From contig NZ_RBXO01000001.1 in assembly GCF_003634935.1 (NCBI RefSeq), forward strand, positions 124,001-188,000: 64,000 bases of DNA, in the 5' to 3' direction. Origin of the DNA: Saccharothrix australiensis (lineage in GTDB: Bacteria; Actinomycetota; Actinomycetes; Mycobacteriales; Pseudonocardiaceae). Below the pieces are notes generated by a model. That model was not told where the DNA came from. It did no database searches and worked only from the letters and a program-made list of their open reading frames with translations. Shown here one piece after another: positions 19,665 through 26,712 of this stretch. The translations under genes were made by a program, and so were the position numbers. Every line of letters starts with the position of its first letter. Positions within the stretch are counted from its first letter, which is position 1.

Positions 19665-19792
19665 TCGTAACCGGCTCCGGGTCGGGCCCTCCGCGGTCAC
19701 CGGTACCTCCGACGTGAGCCTGCTCGGTGATCACAGCACGGGCCGGCGGCACGGGCGCCACAGCTCCGCGTGATCGGCTCCGCTGACAGGCG

Positions 19793-19822
19793 TTGACATG
19801 AAACCAAAAGGTTTCCTATGCT
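19793..19822 (+). promoter_or_regulatory. Promoter and operator of the ArsR-SRPBCC operon
   Basis: TTGACA (19793-19798), an 18-bp spacer and TATGCT (19817-19822) form a near-consensus promoter. The spacer contains GAAACC-AAAA-GGTTTC (19800-19815), a likely autoregulatory operator. Confidence 0.8.
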
Positions 19823-19829
19823 CGTTCCC

Positions 19830-20591
19830 GTGGAACTGGTCTTCAAGGCGTTGGCCGACCCGACGCGCCGCGAGCTGCTCGACGAGCTGTTCCGGCAGGA
19901 CGGCCAGTCGCTCAACGCCCTGGCGAGCAGGTTCGCGATGACGAGGGTCGCCGTCGCCAAGCACCTCCGCCTCCTGGAGGAGGCCGGCCTGGTCGTGCCG
20001 GACCGCCGGGGCAGGGAGAAGCTCCACTTCCTGAACCCCGTGCCGATCCGCCTCCTCCACGACCGCTGGGTCAGCAAGTACACCGGGACGTGGGCCGCCG
20101 GCCTCGTCGACCTGAAACGACATCTGGAGGCAAGCGTGGAGAAGGTGTTCGAGATCTTCATCCGCACCACGCCGCAACGGCTGTGGCAGGCGATCACCGA
20201 CCCCGGCACGCGGGCGCGGTTCCAGTTCGGCGCCCGCGTCGAGTCGGACTGGACCGCCGGCTCCGCCTACCGGGTCACCCACGACCGGACCGGCGGGTTG
20301 GTCGAGGGCGAGAACCTGGAGGTCGACCCGCCCCACCGGCTCGTGCAGACCTACCACGCGATCTGGGACGACGACGTCGCCGCCCAGGGCACCAGCCGCG
20401 TGACCTGGGAGATCGAGCCGGTGGGCGACAGCTGCCGGCTCGTCGTCCGGCACGACCGGCTCGCCCCCGACGCCGACGAGCACCTCTACGGCGGCTGGCC
20501 GATGGTCCTGTCCGGGCTCAAGACCTGGCTGGAGACCGGCACGGAACTCACCACGCCCGGCTCACTCATGTACGGAGGCGAATCCTCATGA
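19830..20591 (+). CDS. ArsR-type repressor fused to an SRPBCC (AHSA1-like) domain
   Basis: A 253-residue protein. Residues 1-85 are an ArsR winged helix ([39 protein letters not shown]). Residues 105-250 are a START/SRPBCC ligand-binding fold ([40 protein letters not shown]). In most genomes these are two adjacent genes; here they are one chain, so ligand binding could act directly on DNA binding. GTG 19830 fits a leaderless mRNA (7 nt after the -10) and the usual ArsR start. It overlaps the next gene by 4 nt. Confidence 0.88.
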   Translation: MELVFKALADPTRRELLDELFRQDGQSLNALASRFAMTRVAVAKHLRLLEEAGLVVPDRRGREKLHFLNPVPIRLLHDRWVSKYTGTWAAGLVDLKRHLEASVEKVFEIFIRTTPQRLWQAITDPGTRARFQFGARVESDWTAGSAYRVTHDRTGGLVEGENLEVDPPHRLVQTYHAIWDDDVAAQGTSRVTWEIEPVGDSCRLVVRHDRLAPDADEHLYGGWPMVLSGLKTWLETGTELTTPGSLMYGGESS

Positions 20592-20890
20592 CCGCGAACC
20601 GCACCACAACCGACGTGACACTGGACCGGGTGTTCACCGCGACGCTGCGCACGAGCCCGAACAAGGGCGGTTGGACCTACGTCGTGATGCCCGGCTCGGC
20701 CGAGTTCTTCGGCACCCGCGGCCTGGTGAAGGTCCGGGGCCGGGTCGACGGCGAGCCGTTCCGGGGCTCGTTCATGGCGCTCGGCGACGGCACGCACAAG
20801 CTCGCGTTCACCGCCGCCACCCGCGCCCGCATCGGCAAGCAGGCCGGCGACACCGTCACCGTCGCCCTCGACGAGCGGATCGGGCGATGA
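20588..20890 (+). CDS. DUF1905-domain protein
   Basis: A 100-residue beta-barrel domain ([56 protein letters not shown]). The biochemical role is unknown; many homologues occur next to YdeI/OmdA-type genes. It overlaps the upstream ArsR-SRPBCC gene (ATGA, 20588-20591) and the downstream VOC gene (ATGA), so all three are coupled. Confidence 0.85.
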   Translation: MTANRTTTDVTLDRVFTATLRTSPNKGGWTYVVMPGSAEFFGTRGLVKVRGRVDGEPFRGSFMALGDGTHKLAFTAATRARIGKQAGDTVTVALDERIGR

Positions 20891-21261
20891 CCGCGCCGGC
20901 GGAGGTCGTCACCGGCATCCGGGCCGTCAGCGTGCCCGTCGCCGACCAGGACCGGGCGCTGCGGTTCTACGTCGACCGGCTGGGCTTCACCGTGCTGCGC
21001 GACGTGCCGACACCCAACGGCCGGTGGATCGAGCTCGCGCCCGGCGGCGGCGACGTCGTCGTCACGCTGGACCACGTCACCGGGGAGGTCACCCGCGGCC
21101 CGGTCGCGATCCGGTTCACCACGGACGACGCGGCGGCCGCGCACGCCGCCCTCACCGACGCCGGCGTCGACACCGACGAAATCCTCACCTGGCCCGGCGT
21201 GCCACCGATGTTCGCCTTCCGCGACCCCGACGGCAACGCCTTCTCCCTCACCGAGACCTGA
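20887..21261 (+). CDS. VOC-family protein (glyoxalase-like), operon with ArsR-SRPBCC
   Basis: A 124-residue VOC protein ([20 protein letters not shown]; late motif [15 protein letters not shown]). It is the last gene of the ArsR-SRPBCC/DUF1905/VOC operon. The family and operon suggest a small-molecule detoxification or modification role induced through the upstream regulator. The substrate is unknown. Confidence 0.86.
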   Translation: MTAPAEVVTGIRAVSVPVADQDRALRFYVDRLGFTVLRDVPTPNGRWIELAPGGGDVVVTLDHVTGEVTRGPVAIRFTTDDAAAAHAALTDAGVDTDEILTWPGVPPMFAFRDPDGNAFSLTET

Positions 21262-21318
21262 CCCCGCCCCCGGGCAGCCGGGTCGACCGGATACCGCCGA
21301 ACGGCGCAGACTTGCCGC

Positions 21319-21693
21319 ATGCAGACGAACGCCCGCCGGCACGGCCCGATGCACGAACGCGCCCGCCTCCACGGCACGCGCGAGGTCCTCGGCGCGGCGC
21401 TGACCGGGGCGCGTTCGGTCTTCCAGGACGACGCCCACCGGCCCCGGTGCCCGTACTGCGCCGAGCGGCTACGGCCCGGTCGCGTGCTGGGCGGCTGGAC
21501 GCCGGGCCGTCGGCGGCGGCACCACTACTGCCTGCTGTGCGACGGCGGCTGGTCCGTCGTCGACGACCCGGCCGAGCTGGTCGACGCGCTGGCCGCCTAC
21601 TGGGTCGCCCGCAACCGCCCCGGACGGCCCGCGCTGCACGCCGCCGAGGCCAGGCTGGCGACCCTGCACCTGGAAACCCCTCGGCCGGCGTGA
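21319..21693 (+). CDS. Small protein with paired CxxC (zinc-ribbon-like)
   Basis: 124 residues with CPYC and CLLC about 30 residues apart, which could hold one zinc ion. The N-terminus is basic. The family is unknown to me. It is on its own between convergent genes and begins 58 nt after the VOC gene, so it may be cotranscribed. Good third-position GC supports coding. Confidence 0.65.
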   Translation: MQTNARRHGPMHERARLHGTREVLGAALTGARSVFQDDAHRPRCPYCAERLRPGRVLGGWTPGRRRRHHYCLLCDGGWSVVDDPAELVDALAAYWVARNRPGRPALHAAEARLATLHLETPRPA

Positions 21694-21697
21694 GCAC

Positions 21698-22102
21698 TCA
21701 CTCGTCGGACGTCCGCCACGCCTCCCGGTACCGGCGTTCCCGCTCGCGGTCGCTCTCCGACGCGTGCTCCCTGCGGTACGCGCTCGCCGCCCCGGCGGGG
21801 TAGCCGTACTTCGTCATGCGGTGGTCCGTGCTCTCGATCGCGTAGGACACCGCGAAGTAGACGCCCACCACCAGCCCCAACGACCCGCAGGCCACCGCGA
21901 GCGGCCACGGCGAGCCGAGGCCCCAGACCAGCGCCAGCGCGATCACGACGGTCAGCGGCAACACCTGGAGCAGCGCCCGCACCACGAACCAGACCAGCCA
22001 CGTCGGCTTGGTCGCCTGGTGGAAGACCCACTCGCGGTACCGCATCGGCAGGCGTCCGCCCACGAGGTACCAGCCGCGCAGGAACACCGGCGGCCTGGTC
22101 AT
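21698..22102 (-). CDS. DUF5313-like two-helix membrane protein
   Basis: A 134-residue protein. After MTRPPVFLRGWYLVGGRLP and MRYREWV come two membrane helices (VVRALLQVLPLTVVIALALV; LAVACGSLGLVVGVYFAVSY) and a charged tail with HRMTKYGYPAG. This resembles actinobacterial DUF5313 proteins of unknown role. Its ATG overlaps the OhrR-type regulator stop (ATGA, 22099-22102). Confidence 0.75.
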   Translation of the reverse strand: MTRPPVFLRGWYLVGGRLPMRYREWVFHQATKPTWLVWFVVRALLQVLPLTVVIALALVWGLGSPWPLAVACGSLGLVVGVYFAVSYAIESTDHRMTKYGYPAGAASAYRREHASESDRERERRYREAWRTSDE

Positions 22103-22557
22103 GACGTGCGGTCCGTCGCCGCGATCACCCTGGTCAGCACGGCGTGCAGGGCCTCCAGCTCGGCGCGCTCCATGCCCAGCCGCTCGACGACCGCGGGCGG
22201 GATGGCCAGCGCCTGCTCGCGCAGCGCCGCGCCCTTCTCCGTCAGGCCGACGGCGAGCAGGCGCTCGTCGGACTCGGCCCGCGAGCGGGTGATGTACCCG
22301 ATCGCCTCCAGCCGCTTGAGCAGCGGCGACAGGGTGGCCGGTTCCTGGGCCAGCAGCCTGCTCAGCTCCTTCACCGACAGCGGCGTGCCGCCCCACAGCG
22401 CGAGCATCACCAGGTACTGCGGGTGGGTGAGGCCCATCGGCTCCAGCAGCGGCCGGTAGAGGGCCACCACGTTCCTGGACGCGATGGACAGGGCGAAGCA
22501 GACCTGCCGCTCCAGGGCCAGCGGGTCGTCCCCGGCAGTAGTTTGTGCGCTAATCAT
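22099..22557 (-). CDS. MarR-family regulator, OhrR type
   Basis: A 152-residue winged-helix regulator. The reactive cysteine C20 in ERQVCFALSIASRN and the following LYRPLLEPMGLTHPQYLVML match OhrR, which senses organic hydroperoxides by cysteine oxidation. There is no ohr peroxidase next to it; its partner is the DUF5313-like gene. The start codon lies within a 17-bp palindrome (22547-22563), implying autorepression. Confidence 0.88.
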   Translation of the reverse strand: MISAQTTAGDDPLALERQVCFALSIASRNVVALYRPLLEPMGLTHPQYLVMLALWGGTPLSVKELSRLLAQEPATLSPLLKRLEAIGYITRSRAESDERLLAVGLTEKGAALREQALAIPPAVVERLGMERAELEALHAVLTRVIAATDRTS

Positions 22558-22563
22558 TAGCGC
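22547..22563 (-). promoter_or_regulatory. Operator over the OhrR-type start codon
   Basis: GCGCTAAT-C-ATTAGCGC is a perfect palindrome centred on the ATG. Repressor bound here would block transcription and possibly overlap a leaderless start. Confidence 0.65.
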
Positions 22564-22570
22564 GCACAGT

Positions 22571-22610
22571 ACTACCTGGTCTCCAGCTCCACTACCTGGA
22601 CTCCAGCTCC
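22571..22610. repeat. 20-bp tandem duplication at a gene end
   Basis: Two adjacent 20-mers differ at one base (ACTACCTGGTCTCCAGCTCC and ACTACCTGGACTCCAGCTCC). The repeat unit carries a stop codon of the adjacent reverse-strand gene, so the end ELESR-stop is followed by a second ELETR-stop. Confidence 0.8.
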
Positions 22611-22972
22611 GCCCAACCGCCGCCCGCCGCCAGCACCGCCCGCACCTCCGCGGCGTGCTCGACGACGCCCGCGAGGTCGCCGTGCAGCAGCGCCGCCCGG
22701 TCCGCGTCCACCGGCAGGTGGTCGTCCCACCACAGCTCCAGCGGCAGGCTGACCACGAACACCACCGAGTCCACGAGCCGCAGCACGGGCGCGTCGGCCG
22801 GGCAGGCCGCCCTGATCTCCCCGCACGCCGCCGCGATACCGCGCAGCCCGGCGACGGCCGACGCGGGCGTGCCGTCCCACGACGCGTCCGGCCACACCCG
22901 CCCGCTCAGCGCCAGCCACAACCGCCACCCGGCGGCCGACTCGGTCCCGTCCCGCGGCAGCCACGCACCCAT
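22592..22972 (-). CDS. Protein of unknown function (126 residues)
   Basis: Starts MGAWLPRDGTESAAGWRLWL and contains the hydrophobic segment LRLVDSVVFVVSLPLELWW. Coding is supported by GC bias. It has no recognised domain. It sits upstream of, and in the same direction as, the OhrR-type gene. Confidence 0.6.
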   Translation of the reverse strand: MGAWLPRDGTESAAGWRLWLALSGRVWPDASWDGTPASAVAGLRGIAAACGEIRAACPADAPVLRLVDSVVFVVSLPLELWWDDHLPVDADRAALLHGDLAGVVEHAAEVRAVLAAGGGWAELESR

Positions 22973-23164
22973 GCACTCCACTGTGGCCCAGGCAGCCGGG
23001 CCCACCGAGTGAAACCGCGCACACGCGCACACGGCGGACACCCGTCGCGCGACACCGCACCGGCCGTTCCGCCACGTGCGCGGCCCGCGTCCACGCGCGG
23101 GCACCGGAACATCCCCGAAGTTTTTCCGCGAAAGACCGTCATGTCCGGTCCGCTCGCTACTCCT

Positions 23165-23872
23165 ATGACCATGCGAACCGGTGACAACGCGCGCCCGTCG
23201 GCCACGGCGGGCGCAGGTCGGCATGTCACGGGGCCGGGAATCGCGCTGGTGGACCCCATACCGCTGTTCCGCGAGGGCTTGTCGGCCGTCGTCCGGCGAA
23301 CACCGGGGCTGCACTGGCTCGGCTCGACCGGCCACCTGCACACGGCCGTCCGCCTGCACGAACGCCTGCGGCCCGACGTGCTGCTGGTCGACTCGGTGCT
23401 CGACCCGCAGGGCCACCTGGCGACCCTGCTGACCGGCAACGACCCGCAACTGGTGGTGATCGCGCTGGTCCGGGAGCCGCACCGGACCGCCAAGTACGTC
23501 CGCACCGCCCTGGCCGCCGGCGTGCGCGGCATGGTGCCGCGGGCGGGCGAGATCGGCGAGGTGGTCCAGGCGATCGTGCGCGGCCACCAGGAGCGCATGT
23601 ACCTGGACCCGACGCTCGCGCCGCTGGCGGCCGGCTTCACGCCCACCGCCGAGGCCGGGTCGCGCCGCGCGCTGTCGCGCCGCGAGTACGAGGTGCTCCA
23701 GCTCATCGCGGACGGCCTGGAGAACCAAGCCGTGGCGAACGAGCTGTACGTGTCCGTGGAGACCGTCCGCACGCACGTGAAGAACATCCTGCGCAAGCTC
23801 CGCGCGCGGGACCGCACGCACGCCGTCTCGCTCGCCTACCAGGCCGGGCTGCTCAACGGCAACATGCGGTGA
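23165..23872 (+). CDS. LuxR/NarL-type regulator with atypical receiver domain
   Basis: A 235-residue protein. Residues 25-145 are receiver-like (IALVDPIPLFREGLSAVVRR, VLLVDSV). The putative phospho-acceptor aspartate is kept, but the acidic pocket has only one D and the conserved lysine is replaced (MVPRAG). It may therefore act without phosphorylation. The C-terminal LuxR HTH reads LSRREYEVLQLIADGLENQAVANEL and VSVETVRTHVKNILRKL. There is no histidine kinase nearby, so it is an orphan. ATG 23165 or 23171 may be used. Confidence 0.85.
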   Translation: MTMRTGDNARPSATAGAGRHVTGPGIALVDPIPLFREGLSAVVRRTPGLHWLGSTGHLHTAVRLHERLRPDVLLVDSVLDPQGHLATLLTGNDPQLVVIALVREPHRTAKYVRTALAAGVRGMVPRAGEIGEVVQAIVRGHQERMYLDPTLAPLAAGFTPTAEAGSRRALSRREYEVLQLIADGLENQAVANELYVSVETVRTHVKNILRKLRARDRTHAVSLAYQAGLLNGNMR

Positions 23873-23905
23873 GGCGTGCCGCCCCTCCTCCCGGCACCCC
23901 CGACC

Positions 23906-23934
23906 TTGCCGGTGTTACCGACAGGTAATACCCT
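23906..23934 (+). promoter_or_regulatory. Promoter of the fadE5-like gene
   Basis: -35 TTGCCG (23906-23911) and -10 TACCCT (23929-23934) with 17 bp between them. Operator 1 fills the spacer. Confidence 0.65.
23915..23928 (+). promoter_or_regulatory. Operator 1, TTACC-N4-GGTAA
   Basis: A perfect dyad between -35 and -10, identical in half-sites and spacing to the etfD site (15051-15064). Confidence 0.75.
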
Positions 23935-23939
23935 GGTTG

Positions 23940-23953
23940 TTACCGGTCAGTAA
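23940..23953 (+). promoter_or_regulatory. Operator 2, TTACC-N4-AGTAA
   Basis: A second copy over the likely transcription start, 25 bp centre to centre from operator 1. Two sites flanking the -10 fit repression. Confidence 0.7.
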
Positions 23954-23987
23954 GGGGCCGGCCCCGACCTTCATGGAGTGAGACGAG

Positions 23988-25826
23988 ATGGGGCACTACA
24001 AGAGCAACGTCCGGGACCTCGAGTTCAACCTGTTCGAGGTTTTCAACGTGCAGGACCACCTCGGTGCGGGGCCGTTCGAGCAGTCCGACGAGGACACCGC
24101 GCGCGGCGTGCTGGCCGAGCTGAACAACCTGGCCGTCGGCCCGCTGGCGGAGTCCTTCGCCGACGCCGACCGCAACCCGCCGGTGTTCGACCCGAAGACG
24201 CACTCCGCCACGCTGCCCGAATCCTTCAAGCGGTCCTACCGCGCCATCTGGGACGGCGAGTGGTACCGCCTGTCGCTGCCCAACGAGCTGGGCGGCTTCG
24301 GCATCCCGCCGTCGGTGCAGTGGGCGGCGTCCGAGCTGATCCTGGGCGCGAACCCGGCGATCTACATGTACCTGGCCGGCCCGAACTTCGCGACGGTCGT
24401 GCACAAGAACGGCACCGAGCAGCAGAAGCGCTGGGCCGAGATCATGATCGAGCGCGGCTGGGGTGCCACGATGGTGCTCACCGAGCCCGACGCGGGCTCC
24501 GACGTGGGCGCGGGCCGCACCAAGGCCGTCCTCCAGGAGGACGGGTCGTGGCACCTCGACGGCGTGAAGCGCTTCATCACCTCGGGCGACCAGGACCTCA
24601 CCGAGAACATCATGCACCTGGTGCTCGCCCGCCCCGAGGGGCCCGGCATCGAGGCCCGGCCCGGCACCAAGGGCCTGTCGCTGTTCCTGGTGCCGAAGTT
24701 CCACTTCGACCCGGAGACCGGCGAGCCGACCGGTGAGCGCAACGGCGCCTTCGTCACCAACGTCGAGCACAAGATGGGCCTCAAGGTCTCGACGACCTGC
24801 GAGCTGACCTTCGGCCAGCACGGCGTGCCCGCCAAGGGCTGGCTGCTGGGCGACGTGCACGACGGCATCGCGCAGATGTTCCAGGTCATCGAGTACGCCC
24901 GGATGATGGTCGGCACCAAGGCGATCGGCACCCTGTCCACGGGTTACCTCAACGCCCTGGCGTACGCCAAGGAGCGCGTGCAGAGCGCCGACCTGACCCG
25001 CATGACGGACAAGACCGCGCCGCGCGTGACCATCACCCACCACCCGGACGTGCGCCGTTCGCTGATGCTCCAGAAGGCGTACGCCGAGGGCCTGCGCGCG
25101 GTGTACCTCTACACGGCGACGTTCCAGGACCGGATCGCGCTCGGCGGCCCCGACAAGGAACTCGCCGAGAAGGTCAACGACCTGCTGCTGCCCGTCGTGA
25201 AGGGCGTGGGCTCCGAGCGGGCGTACGAGCAGCTCGCGCAGTCGCTCCAGACGCTGGGCGGCTCCGGCTTCCTCCAGGAGTACCCGATCGAGCAGTACAT
25301 CCGGGACTCCAAGATCGACTCGCTGTACGAGGGCACCACCGCCATCCAGTCCCTGGACTTCTTCTTCCGCAAGATCATCCGGGACAAGGGGCAGGCGCTC
25401 GGCTTCCTCAACGGCGAGATCCAGAAGTTCCTCGACAACGAGAGCGGCAACGGCCGGCTCAAGGAGGAGCGCGCCCTGCTCAAGCAGGGGCTGGAGGACC
25501 TCCAGGGCATGCTCGGCGCGATGGTCGGCTTCCTGACCGCCTCGCAGGAGGACGTGCGCAACCTGTACAAGGTCGGCCAGAACACCGTCCGGCTGCTGAT
25601 GACGGCGGGCGACGTGCTCGTCGGCTGGCTGCTGCTGCGGCAGGCCGAGGTGGCGCTGGCCAAGCTCGACGGCCAGGTGTCGGCGCGCGACAAGGCGTTC
25701 TACGAGGGCAAGGTCGCGGTCGCGTCGTTCTTCGCGAAGTCGGTCCTGCCCGAGCTGACGGCCCGTCGCAAGATCGCCGAGAACACCGACAACTCGCTGA
25801 TGGACGTGGACGAGTCCGCGTTCTGA
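23988..25826 (+). CDS. fadE5: Acyl-CoA dehydrogenase, FadE5-like
   Basis: A 612-residue flavoenzyme for the first step of beta-oxidation. The length and the N-terminal extension [20 protein letters not shown] match mycobacterial FadE5 (broad-chain-length acyl-CoA dehydrogenase). The central motifs [16 protein letters not shown] and [15 protein letters not shown] bind FAD/substrate, and the catalytic glutamate is in [15 protein letters not shown]. The extra C-terminal helical domain is that of the large ACAD subgroup. Electrons would pass via ETF to EtfD (15117-17387), which has the same operator. Confidence 0.92.
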   Translation: MGHYKSNVRDLEFNLFEVFNVQDHLGAGPFEQSDEDTARGVLAELNNLAVGPLAESFADADRNPPVFDPKTHSATLPESFKRSYRAIWDGEWYRLSLPNELGGFGIPPSVQWAASELILGANPAIYMYLAGPNFATVVHKNGTEQQKRWAEIMIERGWGATMVLTEPDAGSDVGAGRTKAVLQEDGSWHLDGVKRFITSGDQDLTENIMHLVLARPEGPGIEARPGTKGLSLFLVPKFHFDPETGEPTGERNGAFVTNVEHKMGLKVSTTCELTFGQHGVPAKGWLLGDVHDGIAQMFQVIEYARMMVGTKAIGTLSTGYLNALAYAKERVQSADLTRMTDKTAPRVTITHHPDVRRSLMLQKAYAEGLRAVYLYTATFQDRIALGGPDKELAEKVNDLLLPVVKGVGSERAYEQLAQSLQTLGGSGFLQEYPIEQYIRDSKIDSLYEGTTAIQSLDFFFRKIIRDKGQALGFLNGEIQKFLDNESGNGRLKEERALLKQGLEDLQGMLGAMVGFLTASQEDVRNLYKVGQNTVRLLMTAGDVLVGWLLLRQAEVALAKLDGQVSARDKAFYEGKVAVASFFAKSVLPELTARRKIAENTDNSLMDVDESAF

Positions 25827-25835
25827 GCCGGGTCC

Positions 25836-25868
25836 TGATGCCGGCGGTGCGCGTCACCGCCGGCATCA
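25836..25868. terminator. Bidirectional terminator between fadE5 and DUF1206 genes
   Basis: A perfect 14-bp stem (25836-25849 with 25855-25868) with a 5-nt loop. Its right arm includes the stop codon of the convergent DUF1206 gene. Confidence 0.85.
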
Positions 25869-26669
25869 GTCCTTGTGGGCACGCGCAGCCGCGAAGCAGT
25901 AGCCGCCGAAGCCCAGGAAACCCAGGGCGATCACGGCGAGCAGGAAGACGCCGTAGGGCTGGGCGGCGAGGGTGTGCAGCGCCTTGTCGAGGCCGCCGGA
26001 CTCCCGCGGGTCGGCGTTGACCGCCGCGAACCCGACCAGGACGCCGATCAGGGCGTACGAGATGCCCTTGCCGACCCACCCGATGCGGCCGAGCCGCTCC
26101 ACCCACGTCCGGGTCGCGACGGGCAGCTCGGACATGTCGAGGTCGTCCTCGAACGACTTCTTGACGCCCTTGCGCGCCACCGCCACCCCGAGCCCGATGA
26201 CGAGCAGCGCCACCGCGCCGACCAGCACCTGGCCGAACGGCAGCGCGAGCACGCGGGCCGTCCACGTCTGGGACTGCTCGGTGGAACCGGACTGGCCGGC
26301 ACCGGTCGCGTAGTTGACCGCGGCGACGCCGATGGCGACCGCCGTGATGGCGCGGCCGGCCGCGCCGAGCCGCCGGACCACCCGCTTGCGCCCCGGCGGG
26401 ACCCACTGGTAGCCGGAAGCCGCCAGGGCCACCTGCCAGAGCGCGAAGGCGAACAGGCCGACGGCCACCACCCACAGCAGGACCGGGCCGAGCCCGGTCT
26501 CGGCGAGGGTCGCGACCGCGCCCTTCTGGTCGGCGCGTTCACCGCGGTCGCCGAGCACCACCTGGGCGGTGAGCACGGCGAGCAGCACGTGGACGAGCCC
26601 GTAGCACACCATCCCACCGCGGCCGAGCACCTGCACGGCCGGGTGACGTCGTACCGAGTGAACGCTCAC
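25866..26669 (-). CDS. DUF1206 membrane protein
   Basis: 267 residues with six predicted helices in three repeats of a two-helix unit, each with a conserved aromatic-glycine pattern (GRGGMVCYGLVHVLLAVLTA, LGAAGRAITAVAIGVAAVN, GRIGWVGKGISYALIGVLVG). DUF1206 is widespread in actinobacteria; its function is unknown. GTG 26669 lies 7 nt after a -10-like TATTCA (26677-26682), so the mRNA is probably leaderless. Confidence 0.9.
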   Translation of the reverse strand: MSVHSVRRHPAVQVLGRGGMVCYGLVHVLLAVLTAQVVLGDRGERADQKGAVATLAETGLGPVLLWVVAVGLFAFALWQVALAASGYQWVPPGRKRVVRRLGAAGRAITAVAIGVAAVNYATGAGQSGSTEQSQTWTARVLALPFGQVLVGAVALLVIGLGVAVARKGVKKSFEDDLDMSELPVATRTWVERLGRIGWVGKGISYALIGVLVGFAAVNADPRESGGLDKALHTLAAQPYGVFLLAVIALGFLGFGGYCFAAARAHKD

Positions 26670-26712
26670 GGACGGGTGAATACCCCGGTCCGCGGCGCGC
26701 CAACCGCGCCCG

